A stretch of DNA of 64,000 nt from Fructobacillus sp. CRL 2054. GTDB taxonomy: Bacteria; Bacillota; Bacilli; Lactobacillales; Lactobacillaceae. The DNA lies in the NCBI RefSeq assembly GCF_028764065.1, contig NZ_JACOFN010000001.1, forward strand, positions 1 through 64,000, read 5' to 3'. This document shows, one piece after another, positions 33,694 to 43,170 of this stretch. How positions within the stretch are numbered: the first letter of the stretch is position 1; every line of letters starts with the position of its first letter. A model generated the notes under the pieces. That model did no database searches and had not been told where the DNA came from. It saw only the letters and a program-made list of their open reading frames with translations. The position numbers and the translations under genes are program-made.

Positions 33694-35348
33694 TTATTCA
33701 TCTTCATGACGCTTCTTAGTGAAGACATAGCTAATACCCGCTACAGCTCCTGTGACAGCTGGCCAGACGGAACGGATAACCTTCTTACCGGTATTTGGTA
33801 AAGCAGATAGTATTTTCGATGCCTTATTTGTCGAAACAGGCTGCTGGTTAGCTGGAGTTGAGCCTGAAGTAGCACTACCAGCGTTATTTCCACTGTTGGC
33901 ATTAGCACCATTAGTGCCATTACCACCATTGTTATTGCTTGGTTTTACGGCACTCTTCTGATAATGAACAGTTACCGTCTTATCAGTATCATTCAGGCCA
34001 ACTTGTTCTTGCGCAACCGTCTTCTTGTCGGGGTTATCATAACCCGCAACAGCTGGTGAATCTTGGCTAGCCCAAACATTTCCGGTTGTTGTTCCCCATT
34101 GGCTAAAGCCAATCAACTGGTGGGTGACCATGTCCTCTTGGGCTGTTCGCTCAAAGTCAACGGTTTGAACAACGTCTGGGGCAATCTTTTGCCCTTCGCT
34201 ATTCTCATAGCGAATCGTTCGAGTAATTTTCTTAGATAGCTCTGCACGATACTTTTTTGAAAGTCCTGCCGTCTGGGAAGTAACGTTATCTTTTTGATGG
34301 TGATAGGCGAGTGTCGCTGCGTCATCCGACGTTGTTCCTGTAACCGCCTGTTCACTGATAGAGTTCGTGGGGTTAACATAGCCATCGCTCGACTTATCGG
34401 GAGCAGTATAAGCAGCCCAGTCCTTATCGGCCGATGTGGCAGTCCAATCACCATAAACAATTTGATTCTTAACCAAATCAAAGTACTCGGCTTGGCGGTG
34501 CAAGTGTACCGTTTGCTTTGTCTGACCCAATGAATGGTTGTTATCATCAGCATCAACCAAGTTAATCGTACGAGTAACATCCTTGTCAGTCACAGCCTTA
34601 TCAGCTGGTACAACAGCGCGACGTGCGTGCTGGTAGTAAACCGTTACCTGTTCATCCGCTTGGTCAGGTGTGATAAGTTGAGTGTTAGGAATTTGCTGTT
34701 CACCAACTGTTGGCTGATCTGGATCAGTAAATCCTTGAGAAGTAAGAACAGGAGAAACTTGAGCTGGAAAATCTGCGGAATAACCATCAGGGTTATACGA
34801 TGCGTCGCAGTGGCTATACGCCCCCAACCGACTACCTTATTGGTAGTGTAATCATAGGTAGCCCAACGCACCAATGAAACAGGCTGTGTTGCTGAAGGGG
34901 CAATATCAGGGCCGTTTGGATTTTCCGCATCCTTATAGTGGATAACGCGGTTGTAGGTTTTCAAAAAGTCCGACAAAGGCACACCCGCTGGAATGTTTCC
35001 GGGATGAATCAGGCCCAGGTTGTCCTTAACCGGCGTAGTCGCAGCAGCGCTGTTATTAGTAGCATTACCAGTCGTGTCGCTGTTAGTTAACTCACTCTGC
35101 TTAGCGTGCATTTTCGTTATCATTGACCGGTAGGCAGTAGTACTTGGTGCGCTCGCTACTACCTTCGTTTCTTCTGCATCGGTTCCTTCAACCTTTGGCT
35201 GTTGGATTAATGAAACTCCGCCAGCAAAAGTAAAAGCAGCAACGGACAGTACGGCCCACTCCTTTTCAATCTTATGCAGATACTTTTTGTTCAGGTGTGT
35301 ATATTTATGGGTTAGTTCCCAATCAATCTTTTTGATGTCTTTTAACAT
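33694..35348 (-). pseudogene. LPxTG-anchored surface protein (mucin-binding-like), split by a frameshift
   Basis: Two frames join into one protein of about 550 residues. The first (35348 to about 34826) starts MLKDIKKIDW, has a hydrophobic signal segment near residues 31-47 and runs to TTNKVVGWG. The second (from about 34825 to 33694) continues with AYSHCDASYNPDGYSADF, repeated Mub/MucBP-type units (VTVYYQHA, ATLAYHHQK, VTVHYQKS) and a sorting signal ALPNTG with hydrophobic span and KKRHEDE tail. The break is in a run of five G (34821-34825): one extra G would restore the frame. It may be a mutation, a phase-variable switch or a sequencing error. Confidence 0.75.
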
Positions 35349-35556
35349 ATTAAAGCCCTACCTTATACCTAAGTTGTACTCTCCTGTTCGCTTTATTTCA
35401 ACGTTTAACTTTCATTCTAAGACCATATATTCAAATCGTTATCTTCTCGTAATACTGGGCGTAATATTATTAATAAAAAACTCCGAAAATGTAAAGAAGC
35501 GTAATTTTTTACACCCGCATTTTCGAAGCCTTATTTTCTAAATAAATTAACCTATA

Positions 35557-36372
35557 TTATAAGAAGAAAACAATTAAAAAGCTGGCAAAATAAATCAAAA
35601 AAATCGTAATGGCAACTAGGCCTTGCTGCAGATTTAACAGCGCCAGATATTCTCGCAATCGTCCCCGCCAACGAACTCGAAAAGTTGTTTTAGCACCAAT
35701 CACTTGGGTTGGAAGTCCAACTCGCCGGGCCAAAAAGGAAGCACGTAAAACATGGTAGTCTGAGGTGGCAATTAAAATGGTTTGACTTAAATCATGTAGT
35801 TTTTCCTTTGAAAATGTCAGGTTTTGAAAAGTATTGCGACTACGACTTTCCACTAATAACTGCCCTTTGGGATAATCAAAAGTCTTTTCCGCGTATTTTT
35901 TCATCGCCAAGCCTTCCGGCAGCTCTTCGTCAAATCCCTGTCCACCAGTAAAAATGATTGTTGCTCGACATCCTTGATCAACTGCTACCTGCATTGCTCG
36001 ATTAATCCGTCCCGCCAAAATAGGTCCAACTTCATGGCCGTCTTTCAAGTAAGCACCAAGGACAATCATATCCTGAACCTGAGGAATTTTACGGTGACGG
36101 TAGTCGTAAACCTTCATCGCTAGCAAAGTCAGACACCAGCCTGCATCAAGTAGGAACAAATTCCCGAGGGAACCCGTCCAGAGTGCTTTTAGTATTTCGC
36201 TTTGAATTGCGAACACCGCGCCCAACCAGGCAACCCCTAATAGGCAAAGCAAAAAGATGGTCAAAATGAACATCATCGGACGCATCCGCAATCGCCACCA
36301 AATCCCCCAGGATAACCAAGCTAAGGAAAGAACTAGAACTGAAGTTAAAGATAGTAGAACAATAAGTAACAT
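35557..36372 (-). CDS. DUF218 (YdcF/SanA-like) membrane protein
   Basis: 271 residues. Three or four hydrophobic segments (within 1-105) precede a DUF218 domain with MIVLGAYLKDGHEVGPILAGR, VESRSRNTFQNL and ATSDYHVLRA (about 203-212), and a last hydrophobic segment closes the protein. Family members are implicated in envelope metabolism, but the biochemical role is unsettled. It lies alone; the 208 bases between it and the adhesin start show no clear feature. Confidence 0.8.
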   Translation of the reverse strand: MLLIVLLSLTSVLVLSLAWLSWGIWWRLRMRPMMFILTIFLLCLLGVAWLGAVFAIQSEILKALWTGSLGNLFLLDAGWCLTLLAMKVYDYRHRKIPQVQDMIVLGAYLKDGHEVGPILAGRINRAMQVAVDQGCRATIIFTGGQGFDEELPEGLAMKKYAEKTFDYPKGQLLVESRSRNTFQNLTFSKEKLHDLSQTILIATSDYHVLRASFLARRVGLPTQVIGAKTTFRVRWRGRLREYLALLNLQQGLVAITIFLIYFASFLIVFFL

Positions 36373-36544
36373 AACAATGCCTCAAATCAAAAGCTTTACC
36401 CACATTATAAACCAGCAGGAATGAAATCAATCGGAACCTTTTAAGATAACACTATGGCATTTTACTGCTATAATCATTCTCGTAAGTTTTCTTAAAACGA
36501 ACGCATTTTACACTGCATCAAAATTTCTAAATGGAGATAACATC

Positions 36545-37366
36545 GTGCGTGATTTACAAAGCAAAATCATTTCAGAATTAAAGGTACAACCAGTCATTGA
36601 CCCACAAGCTGAAATCCGTCGTTCAATCGACTTTTTAAAGCAGTACTTGCTCCACAGTCAGTACAAGGGACTGTTACTAGCCATCTCAGGCGGTCAAGAT
36701 TCGACCTTAGCTGGAAAAATTGCGCAACTTGCTATCAACGAATTACGCGAGGAAAATCAAAACAATTACCAATTCATCGCCGTTCGCCAACCCTATGGTG
36801 AACAAAAAGATGAAGAAGATGCACAAGCTGCCCTCGATTTCATTCAACCTGACAGGACTATTACTACTGATATTCAAGCTAGTACCGATGCTATGGTTAT
36901 CTCCCTCCGAAAGGCCGGGCTCAAGGTCGACGATCTCAGTCGGGGATCAATCAAGCCAAAGATACGGATGATTGCTCAGTATGCCGTAGCTCGCGAACAT
37001 AACCTGGCTGTCATCGGAACCGACCATGCCGCTGAATCAGTGACCGGCTTTTTCACAAAATACGGCGATGGTGGAACGGATATTAATCCCCTCTGGCGAC
37101 TCAATAAGCGACAGGGCCAAGCAATGCTCGTCGAACTAAAGGCACCCACTCACCTATATAAGAAAGTGCCAACCGCTGATTTAGAAGATGATCATCCACA
37201 ACTACCAGATGAGGTCGCCCTCGGTCTTACTTACGATAGTATCGATGACTATCTCGAAGGAAAAGAAATCGATCGAAAAGATGCTCAGCGTATTGAAGAA
37301 CTCTACCTTGCATCACAACACAAACGCCACGAACCAGTCACCATTTATGATACTTGGTTTTACTAA
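36545..37366 (+). CDS. nadE: Ammonia-dependent NAD+ synthetase
   Basis: 273 residues starting with GTG at 36545, supported by GGAG 8 bases upstream. The pyrophosphatase loop [11 protein letters not shown] is at about 45-55, and GTDHAAE and [17 protein letters not shown] match NadE. There is no glutaminase domain, so ammonia is the nitrogen donor. It converts deamido-NAD to NAD in the cytosol. Confidence 0.95.
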   Translation: MRDLQSKIISELKVQPVIDPQAEIRRSIDFLKQYLLHSQYKGLLLAISGGQDSTLAGKIAQLAINELREENQNNYQFIAVRQPYGEQKDEEDAQAALDFIQPDRTITTDIQASTDAMVISLRKAGLKVDDLSRGSIKPKIRMIAQYAVAREHNLAVIGTDHAAESVTGFFTKYGDGGTDINPLWRLNKRQGQAMLVELKAPTHLYKKVPTADLEDDHPQLPDEVALGLTYDSIDDYLEGKEIDRKDAQRIEELYLASQHKRHEPVTIYDTWFY

Positions 37367-37376
37367 AATCATTCAA

Positions 37377-37405
37377 AAAAGGACATAACGATTGTTATGT
37401 CCTTT
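37377..37405 (+). terminator. Terminator of nadE
   Basis: AAAAGGACATAAC and GTTATGTCCTTTT form a 13-bp stem ending in TTTT. Confidence 0.88.
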
Positions 37406-37430
37406 TGTTTCGCTTTAAAACTGGGAACAA

Positions 37431-37457
37431 AAAAAGAACCGCCAAAAGGCAGTTCTT
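37431..37457 (-). terminator. Terminator of gap
   Basis: AAGAACTGCC and GGCGGTTCTT form a stem on the minus strand followed by TTTTTTT. Confidence 0.85.
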
Positions 37458-37478
37458 CGAAAAAATTAATTTTTAATT

Positions 37479-38501
37479 TTAGCCGATGTGTGCGAAGTGC
37501 AACAAAGTACGAATCATGTTTGAAGTGAAACCGTATTCGTTGTCGTACCAAGCAGCAATCTTAACCAATTGTTGACCGTCACCTTCGATGATTTCAGTCT
37601 GTGTTGGGTCAAAGACAGTACCGTGAGTGTCGTTGATGATATCGTTTGATACCAATCCGTCACCGTTGTATCCGAATGAATCAGATTCGTACTTCTTCAT
37701 AGCTGCGTTGATTTCTTCAACAGTAGCATCCTTCTTCAAAACAGCAGTCAATTCAGTGATTGAGCCATCAGGAACAGGAACACGGATAGCTGAACCAGTC
37801 AACTTACCATCCAATGAAGGAACAACCTTTCCGATTGCCTTAGCGGCACCAGATGAGTGTGGCAATGAGTTTGATGCAGCATCGCGGTTTGCTTGACGCT
37901 TTTCAAACTTTGGTGACTTTGGTCCATCTTGCAAGCTTTGTGAAGCTGTGTAAGCGTGGATAGTCAACATCAAACCAGTCTTAACACCGAATTCCTTTTC
38001 AAGTGCGTTGGCCATTGGAGCCAATGACTGAGTAGTACATGAACCAGCAGAAACAATCTTATCTGATGACTTCAAGATGTCTTGGTTAACACCATAGACA
38101 ACAGTAGGAACGTCACCGGCTGGTGCAGAAATCAAAACCTTCTTAGCACCTGCGTCCAAGTGGGCTTGTGACTTTTCGGCTGAAGTATAGAAACCAGTAG
38201 TTTCCAATACGTAGTCAACGCCATCGTTTTCAACCCACTTCAAGTCAGCAGCGTTACGTTCTGCATAAACAGTGTAGTGCTTTCCGTTAACGATGATTCC
38301 AGTTTCGTCAGCTGAAACATCCGCGTTCAAAGTACCGTGAATTGAGTCATACTTAAACAAGTATGCCAACATTTCAGGGCTAGTCAAATCGTTGATGGCT
38401 GCAACTTCAACATCAGCAGCTGAGTCACCCAATTCCAAGATACGGCGGAATGCCAAACGACCAATACGACCGAATCCGTTAATACCAATCTTCACAGTCA
38501 T
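37479..38501 (-). CDS. gap: Glyceraldehyde-3-phosphate dehydrogenase
   Basis: 340 residues from the ATG at 38499-38501, with GGAGG 9 bases upstream. NAD binding is marked by INGFGRIGRLAFR, and the catalytic Cys is in SAGSCTTQSLAP (about 155-166), where most GAPDH proteins have SCTTNCLAP. WYDNEYGFTSNMIRT marks the C-terminus. It is a central glycolytic enzyme, transcribed alone from a strong extended -10 promoter. Confidence 0.95.
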   Translation of the reverse strand: MTVKIGINGFGRIGRLAFRRILELGDSAADVEVAAINDLTSPEMLAYLFKYDSIHGTLNADVSADETGIIVNGKHYTVYAERNAADLKWVENDGVDYVLETTGFYTSAEKSQAHLDAGAKKVLISAPAGDVPTVVYGVNQDILKSSDKIVSAGSCTTQSLAPMANALEKEFGVKTGLMLTIHAYTASQSLQDGPKSPKFEKRQANRDAASNSLPHSSGAAKAIGKVVPSLDGKLTGSAIRVPVPDGSITELTAVLKKDATVEEINAAMKKYESDSFGYNGDGLVSNDIINDTHGTVFDPTQTEIIEGDGQQLVKIAAWYDNEYGFTSNMIRTLLHFAHIG

Positions 38502-38546
38502 GTGTGTAGACCTCCAAATAATTTTTTGACCTATGTCAACACCCAT

Positions 38547-38577
38547 ATTATAACACAATGGCTAGTTAGCAGTGCAA
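38547..38577 (-). promoter_or_regulatory. gap promoter
   Basis: On the minus strand TTGCAC (38572-38577) is 19 bases from a perfect TATAAT (38547-38552) carrying an upstream TG (extended -10), which compensates for the long spacer. Confidence 0.65.
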
Positions 38578-38713
38578 GTCGAATATATATTTCCTCACAA
38601 GCCTGACCATACCATTTACTATAATATATGGGTGTTTATTAAATTATCATGGTAAAATAAAAAGAATATTTAAATTTTCCTTTCTAAATAAGGAAACATA
38701 AGGGAGAGAGACT

Positions 38714-39202
38714 ATGAAAACTTGGTCAAGTAAAAAAATTACGATCTTAGCAGCAATAATCGCCCTCAATGTGGCCCTATCCTATGTGGTTCACATTCCC
38801 GTTCCAGCAACCTCTGGCTTTGTAAACCTGGTTGAAGCCGGCATCTTTGTCGCCGCTTTAACCATGGGATCAGGTGCTGGTTTCTTGGTTGGGGCCTTCT
38901 CAGGTGGACTTCTTGATTTATTCGCGGGTTATCCACAGTGGTTAATCTTTTCATTCGTTATCCACGGACTAGAAGGTTACATCGCCGGCATGGCCATCGC
39001 CAAGTCTACTTGGGCGCAAGCAATCGCTCTTATCGTCGCTTCGATCGTGATGATCATCGGATACGTCTTTGCTGGCGCCATCCTATATAACTGGGCCGCT
39101 GGTTGGGCTTCTATCGTTGGAAACCTTGGTCAATGTGTCTTTGGGGCCGTTATTGCACTCATCATCTTACCTTTCTTAAAAGGACGCATCAGCATCAAGT
39201 AA
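38714..39202 (+). CDS. ECF transporter S component (ECF-ribofla_trS/DUF1393-like)
   Basis: 162 residues with about five membrane helices. VHIPVPATSGFVNLVEAGIF (about 26-45), GAGFLVGAFSGGLLDLFAGYPQW and HGLEGYIAG match the ECF S-component family that includes HmpT-like and related vitamin transporters. It would bind a vitamin or precursor and use the shared EcfAA'T module encoded elsewhere. The substrate cannot be set, and no riboswitch was recognised in the 150 bases upstream. Confidence 0.82.
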   Translation: MKTWSSKKITILAAIIALNVALSYVVHIPVPATSGFVNLVEAGIFVAALTMGSGAGFLVGAFSGGLLDLFAGYPQWLIFSFVIHGLEGYIAGMAIAKSTWAQAIALIVASIVMIIGYVFAGAILYNWAAGWASIVGNLGQCVFGAVIALIILPFLKGRISIK

Positions 39203-39206
39203 TTAT

Positions 39207-39236
39207 AAGCAGACCCCTGGGTCTGCTTTTTATTTT
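39207..39236 (+). terminator. Terminator of the ECF gene
   Basis: AAGCAGACCC and GGTCTGCTT pair around a short loop, followed by a T-rich tail. Confidence 0.85.
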
Positions 39237-39301
39237 TTAGAAAGTTTTTATTTTCTTAATATTCATGGGATAATGTAAAGAAGGAAACAAGGAGGAAATT
39301 C

Positions 39302-40639
39302 ATGTCACAAACATTTGATTATGACGTTGTTTTCATCGGTGCCGGTCACGGTGCCTTTGATGGTGCACCTGCACTTACTGCTGCAGGCAAGACCGTTGCC
39401 TTTATCGAAGAAGATAAAGTAGGTGGAACTTGTCCAAACTGGGGTTGCAACGCCAAAATTATTTTGGAAGCGCCTGCTAAGGCTGTTCAAACAGCTAAGC
39501 AGTCAGACGGTGTCATCGCCGGTGATACGCACATTGACTGGCCAACAGCCATGAAGCGTAAGCAAGAAATTATCAATGGATTCGCTCCTGCCATTCAGGG
39601 TGCCATGGAGTCTGCCGGTGTTGACTTCATCTTCGGCCATGCATCATTTATTGATGCCCACACCCTTCAAGTTGGCGACCGTAAGGTAAATGCCGACAAA
39701 GTCGTTATCGCCACAGGTCAGCACTCACACCGCTTGGACCTACCCGGAAAAGAATTCCTACACGATTCAAAGGACTTCTTGAGCATCCCCGTTGTTCCAA
39801 AGAAGATGGTTATCATCGGCGCTGGTTTCATCGGATTGGAGGCTGCTTCCATCATGCGCGCTGCCGGTTCACAGGTAACGGTTATCATGCGCGACCAACA
39901 AGCACTGCCAGCCTTTAACCGTGACTACACGGAAGAATTGCTGAAGGCTTTGGCTAAACAAGGTGTTCTCTTCATCAAGAACACAACGGTTGAAAAGATT
40001 GAACAAAATGGTTCATCTTACTCAATCTCAACCAACACCGGTTCATTCCCTGCCGACTACATTCTTGATGCAACCGGTCGTATTCCTAATACCGATGGTC
40101 TTAACTTGGCCGAACTCGGCATCAAATACGATCACAAGGGAATTGAAGTCAACGAATTCCTTCAAACCGCCGTTTCAAACATCTACGCTTCTGGTGACGT
40201 CATCAAGAAGTCCCAACCAAAGTTAACGCCAACGGCAACCTTTGAATCACAGTACATTGTTTCCCACATTCTAGGTGAAGATAAAGAAGCCATCAACTAC
40301 CCAGCCATCGGTGAAAACCTTTTCACAACGCCACGCTTGGCACAGGCCGGTGTGACGGTTGATGAAGCCAAGGCCCATCCTGATCAGTTCGACATTATTG
40401 AACAGGACGTCATGGATGACTGGTACCGTCTGGTTGACTTTGAAAAGGCCGGTAAACGCTCTTTGATTTACAACAAGAATAAGCAATTAGTCGGTGTGAT
40501 TGAATTGTCAGACAAGGCCGAAAACGTGGTCAACGCCCTTCTTCCAGCCATCGAATTCGGTTACACACCCGCTCAAATCAAGCGTTTAGTAACGATTTTC
40601 CCATCAATCGGATACTCAGCCTTGGATAACTTGCAGTAA
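39302..40639 (+). CDS. FAD-dependent pyridine nucleotide-disulfide oxidoreductase
   Basis: 445 residues. FAD binding FIGAGHGAFDGA is at the N-terminus, the redox pair is in GGTCPNWGCNAKI (about 42-54), and an NAD(P) Rossmann motif VIIGAGFIGLEAAS follows (about 170-183). The domain order is that of dihydrolipoamide dehydrogenase and glutathione reductase. However, the C-terminus reads TIFPSIGYSALDNL, without the HxHPT...E catalytic base motif. No pyruvate dehydrogenase genes adjoin it. It may be a disulfide reductase of another type. Confidence 0.85.
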   Translation: MSQTFDYDVVFIGAGHGAFDGAPALTAAGKTVAFIEEDKVGGTCPNWGCNAKIILEAPAKAVQTAKQSDGVIAGDTHIDWPTAMKRKQEIINGFAPAIQGAMESAGVDFIFGHASFIDAHTLQVGDRKVNADKVVIATGQHSHRLDLPGKEFLHDSKDFLSIPVVPKKMVIIGAGFIGLEAASIMRAAGSQVTVIMRDQQALPAFNRDYTEELLKALAKQGVLFIKNTTVEKIEQNGSSYSISTNTGSFPADYILDATGRIPNTDGLNLAELGIKYDHKGIEVNEFLQTAVSNIYASGDVIKKSQPKLTPTATFESQYIVSHILGEDKEAINYPAIGENLFTTPRLAQAGVTVDEAKAHPDQFDIIEQDVMDDWYRLVDFEKAGKRSLIYNKNKQLVGVIELSDKAENVVNALLPAIEFGYTPAQIKRLVTIFPSIGYSALDNLQ

Positions 40640-40666
40640 GCAGGTCACTTTTCAACAAAGCAATGT

Positions 40667-40706
40667 AAAAAAGCACCTCATTTCATTACGAAACGAGGCG
40701 CTTTTT
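40667..40706. terminator. Terminator between the oxidoreductase gene and metG
   Basis: AAGCACCTCATTTC and GAAACGAGGCGCTT form a stem flanked by A- and T-runs, serving both convergent genes. Confidence 0.8.
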
Positions 40707-40718
40707 TATTTATACTTT

Positions 40719-42758
40719 TTATTCAATGCCTGAACCAGCTTCAATTGAATCTGGCAAGATTGTCACGGTCACAATACCGTTCTTTTCTGCAGACAAAACC
40801 ATTCCTTCGGAAAGTTCGCCGGCCATCTTACGTGGCTTCATGTTCGCCACGATGGCAACCGTCTTACCAACCAAAACTTCTGGTTCTGGGTACCACTGAC
40901 GGATTCCAGAAAGAATCTGACGTGGCTTGTCAGAACCATCATCCAAAGTAAACTTAATCAACTTCTTTGACTTTGGCAAAAGTTCAGCAGCCGTAATCTT
41001 AGCGGCTAAGATTTCCACCTTATCAAAGTCATCGTATTCGATGGCAGGCTTGTGTTCAACCGCTGCAGCTTCCTTCTCTTGTTCAGCTTGCTTAGCGGCT
41101 TCCTTAACGGCACGGCCCTTACCCTTGGTATCCTTAGATACCAAACCAGCAATGAAGGCCACTTCCTGTTCAACATCCAAACGTGGGAAGATTGGCTGTC
41201 CCTTCTTCACGACAGTGGCACCGGCAGGAAGGTCAGCCATAGCCAAGTCTTCCAAGCTCACGCCCTCTGCTGGCAAAGTCAAACCTAACTGCTCGAAGAT
41301 TTCCTTTGGAGCATCAACCATGACTGGTTGCAAGGTTGCGGCAATGACACGGAGAGCAGCAGCCAAGTGGGCCATGACAGCTGACAAAGTTTCCTTTGCA
41401 GCAGGATCTTCTGCAGCCGTCTTGGCCAAGACCCAAGGAGCCGTTTCGTCGATGTACTTGTTAGCACGGCGAACGATGGCCCAAACAGATTCAAGCGCAT
41501 CGGCCGTGTGCACGGCAGTCATCTGTTCGTTAAAGGCTGCGACTTTTTCGGCAACCAATTCTTCAAAGTCAGAATCGAATTCTGTCTTATCTGAAACGAA
41601 CTCAGGAATCACGCCACCTTCGTACTTGTTAATCATGGCAACCGTACGGTTTAACAAGTTTCCAAGGTCGTTTGCCAAGTCAAAGTTGACGCGGTCAACG
41701 AAGTCTTCGGGTGAGAAGACACCATCGTTTCCAAATGGCATCGCGCGGAGCAAGTAGTAACGAACCGCGTCCAAGCTGTAACGGCTAGTCAAATCTTCAG
41801 GGTAAATTACATTTCCCTTGGACTTGGACATCTTACCGTCCTTCATGACCAACCAACCGTGTCCGATGATTTCCTTTGGCAATTCCAATCCAAGGGCGTG
41901 GAGCATGATTGGCCAGTAGATAATGTGGAAACGAACGATTTCCTTACCCACCAACTGGACGTTAGCAGGCCAGAACTTCTTCAACAATTCATCGTTATCT
42001 GAACCGTATCCCAAGGCTGTAATATAGTTAGCCAAAGCATCAATCCAAACGTAAATAACGTGCTTTTCATCACCCGGAACCGGTACACCCCAGTCAAATG
42101 ACGTACGGGTAACGGCCAAATCTTCCAATCCTGGTAAGATAAAGTTTTGAAGCATTTCGTTCATACGTGATTCAGGTTGAACGAATTCTGGGTGGTTCTT
42201 GTAGTAGTCAACCAACCAGTCGGCGTACTTTGACATTTTGAAGAAGTAAGTTTCTTCTTGAATCTTTTCCACGTCGTGGCCAGATGGCGCCTTACCACCA
42301 ATCATGTTGCCATCGGCATCTCGGTAAACTTCGGCCAATTGTGATTCGGTAAAGTACTCTTCATCAGAAACTGAATACCAGCCTTCATAAGTTCCCTTGT
42401 AGATGTCGCCTTGATCAAGCAACTTCTGGAAAATCTTTTGGACGGCCTTTTCGTGGTCGACGTCCGTCGTACGAATGAACTTGTCGTAAGAAATGTGCAT
42501 CAAAGACCAGAGTTCCTTGATGTCCTTGGCCATCTTGTCCAAGTATTCCTTTTCGCTCGTTCCAGCGGCTGCGGCCTTCTTCTGAATCTTTTCACCGTGT
42601 TCATCGGTTCCAGTTAAGAAGAAAACATCGTCACCGAGCAAACGGTGGTAACGAGCTGCGGCATCGGCCAAAACAGTCGTGTAAGTGTTACCCAATTGGA
42701 GCTTTCCTGATGGATAGTAAATTGGGGTTGTAATATAGAAGGTATTTTTTTCTGACAT
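40719..42758 (-). CDS. metG: Methionyl-tRNA synthetase
   Basis: 679 residues: class I catalytic domain with the KMSKSKGN loop (about 308-315), a helical anticodon domain and a C-terminal OB-fold tRNA-binding domain (FDKVEILAAKITAAELLPKSK). The first signature reads SGKLQLGNTYTT, with Gln where the HIGH motif normally has its first His. It has its own extended -10 promoter (minus-strand TGCTATAAT near 42800) and no T-box or S-box leader that I can recognise. Confidence 0.95.
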   Translation of the reverse strand: MSEKNTFYITTPIYYPSGKLQLGNTYTTVLADAAARYHRLLGDDVFFLTGTDEHGEKIQKKAAAAGTSEKEYLDKMAKDIKELWSLMHISYDKFIRTTDVDHEKAVQKIFQKLLDQGDIYKGTYEGWYSVSDEEYFTESQLAEVYRDADGNMIGGKAPSGHDVEKIQEETYFFKMSKYADWLVDYYKNHPEFVQPESRMNEMLQNFILPGLEDLAVTRTSFDWGVPVPGDEKHVIYVWIDALANYITALGYGSDNDELLKKFWPANVQLVGKEIVRFHIIYWPIMLHALGLELPKEIIGHGWLVMKDGKMSKSKGNVIYPEDLTSRYSLDAVRYYLLRAMPFGNDGVFSPEDFVDRVNFDLANDLGNLLNRTVAMINKYEGGVIPEFVSDKTEFDSDFEELVAEKVAAFNEQMTAVHTADALESVWAIVRRANKYIDETAPWVLAKTAAEDPAAKETLSAVMAHLAAALRVIAATLQPVMVDAPKEIFEQLGLTLPAEGVSLEDLAMADLPAGATVVKKGQPIFPRLDVEQEVAFIAGLVSKDTKGKGRAVKEAAKQAEQEKEAAAVEHKPAIEYDDFDKVEILAAKITAAELLPKSKKLIKFTLDDGSDKPRQILSGIRQWYPEPEVLVGKTVAIVANMKPRKMAGELSEGMVLSAEKNGIVTVTILPDSIEAGSGIE

Positions 42759-42970
42759 ATGAGTCCCTTTCCTGGCTAATGGAGCCTGTTCTGCTCACTA
42801 TTATAGCAAAGTCGCCCCATCCAGGCCAAGTAAAGCGGGTTAATCAATATTCAAAGTTCTAATAAACCATTTTTGAGCATTTATTCACTAATTGCTTTAT
42901 AATGGCCTTTAATTGAATTATCTTATAAAACCAATTCCCTCCAACTTTATCTAATATTTACTAAACTGTA

Positions 42971-42999
42971 TTGACAAAAAAAACGCCCCCCGGTACACT
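42971..42999 (+). promoter_or_regulatory. Promoter of the cysteine-attenuated operon
   Basis: A perfect TTGACA (42971-42976) and TACACT (42994-42999) are spaced by 17 bases, with transcription expected near 43006, about 20 bases before the leader-peptide ATG. About 200 AT-rich bases between the metG promoter and this one show nothing else. Confidence 0.85.
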
Positions 43000-43027
43000 T
43001 AGTGCATATCACAAAAGGAGACAACCT

Positions 43028-43102
43028 ATGAACGCGAACATTCGAAACAACCAACAACTTACGACGACTCTTATGGTTTGCTGTTGCGCACCTCTTTTTT
43101 AG
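43028..43102 (+). CDS. 24-residue leader peptide with three consecutive Cys codons
   Basis: ATG at 43028, preceded by AAAAGGAG 7 bases upstream, opens a frame encoding MNANIRNNQQ, then LTTTLMVCCCAPLF and TAG (43100-43102). The codons TGC TGT TGC occupy 43079-43087, four codons before the last sense codon is passed. The stop codon overlaps the first base of the antiterminator arm. Placement between promoter and terminator, consensus initiation signals and the clustered rare amino acid mark it as an attenuation leader sensing charged tRNA-Cys. Confidence 0.88.
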   Translation: MNANIRNNQQLTTTLMVCCCAPLF

Positions 43103-43170
43103 GGTGGCGTTTATAGGCTAAAAACCACCCACTAGCAGAGGATAATCTGCTGAATGGGTGGTTTTTATTT
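43102..43170 (+). promoter_or_regulatory. Transcription attenuator: antiterminator and terminator hairpins
   Basis: GGGTGG (43102-43107) can pair with CCACCC (43125-43130), with a second stem TTTA/TAAA inside, forming an antiterminator. Alternatively ACCACCCA (43124-43131) pairs with TGGGTGGT (43155-43162), enclosing GCAG/CTGC and followed by TTTTTATTTT, a strong terminator. The two share 43125-43130 and exclude each other. A ribosome stalled on the Cys codons leaves GGGTGG free and permits read-through; one reaching the stop codon covers it and lets the terminator form. Confidence 0.87.

Noticed and set aside
40927-41757. Long open frame (276 codons) on the plus strand
   Set aside because: It lies antisense inside metG, has no ribosome binding site, and its composition mirrors the metG codon bias.
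43028-43170. Possible T-box or S-box leader before the cystine transporter
   Set aside because: No T-box motif (AGGTGGNACC) or SAM-riboswitch core is present, and the leader ORF with Cys codons explains the terminator better.
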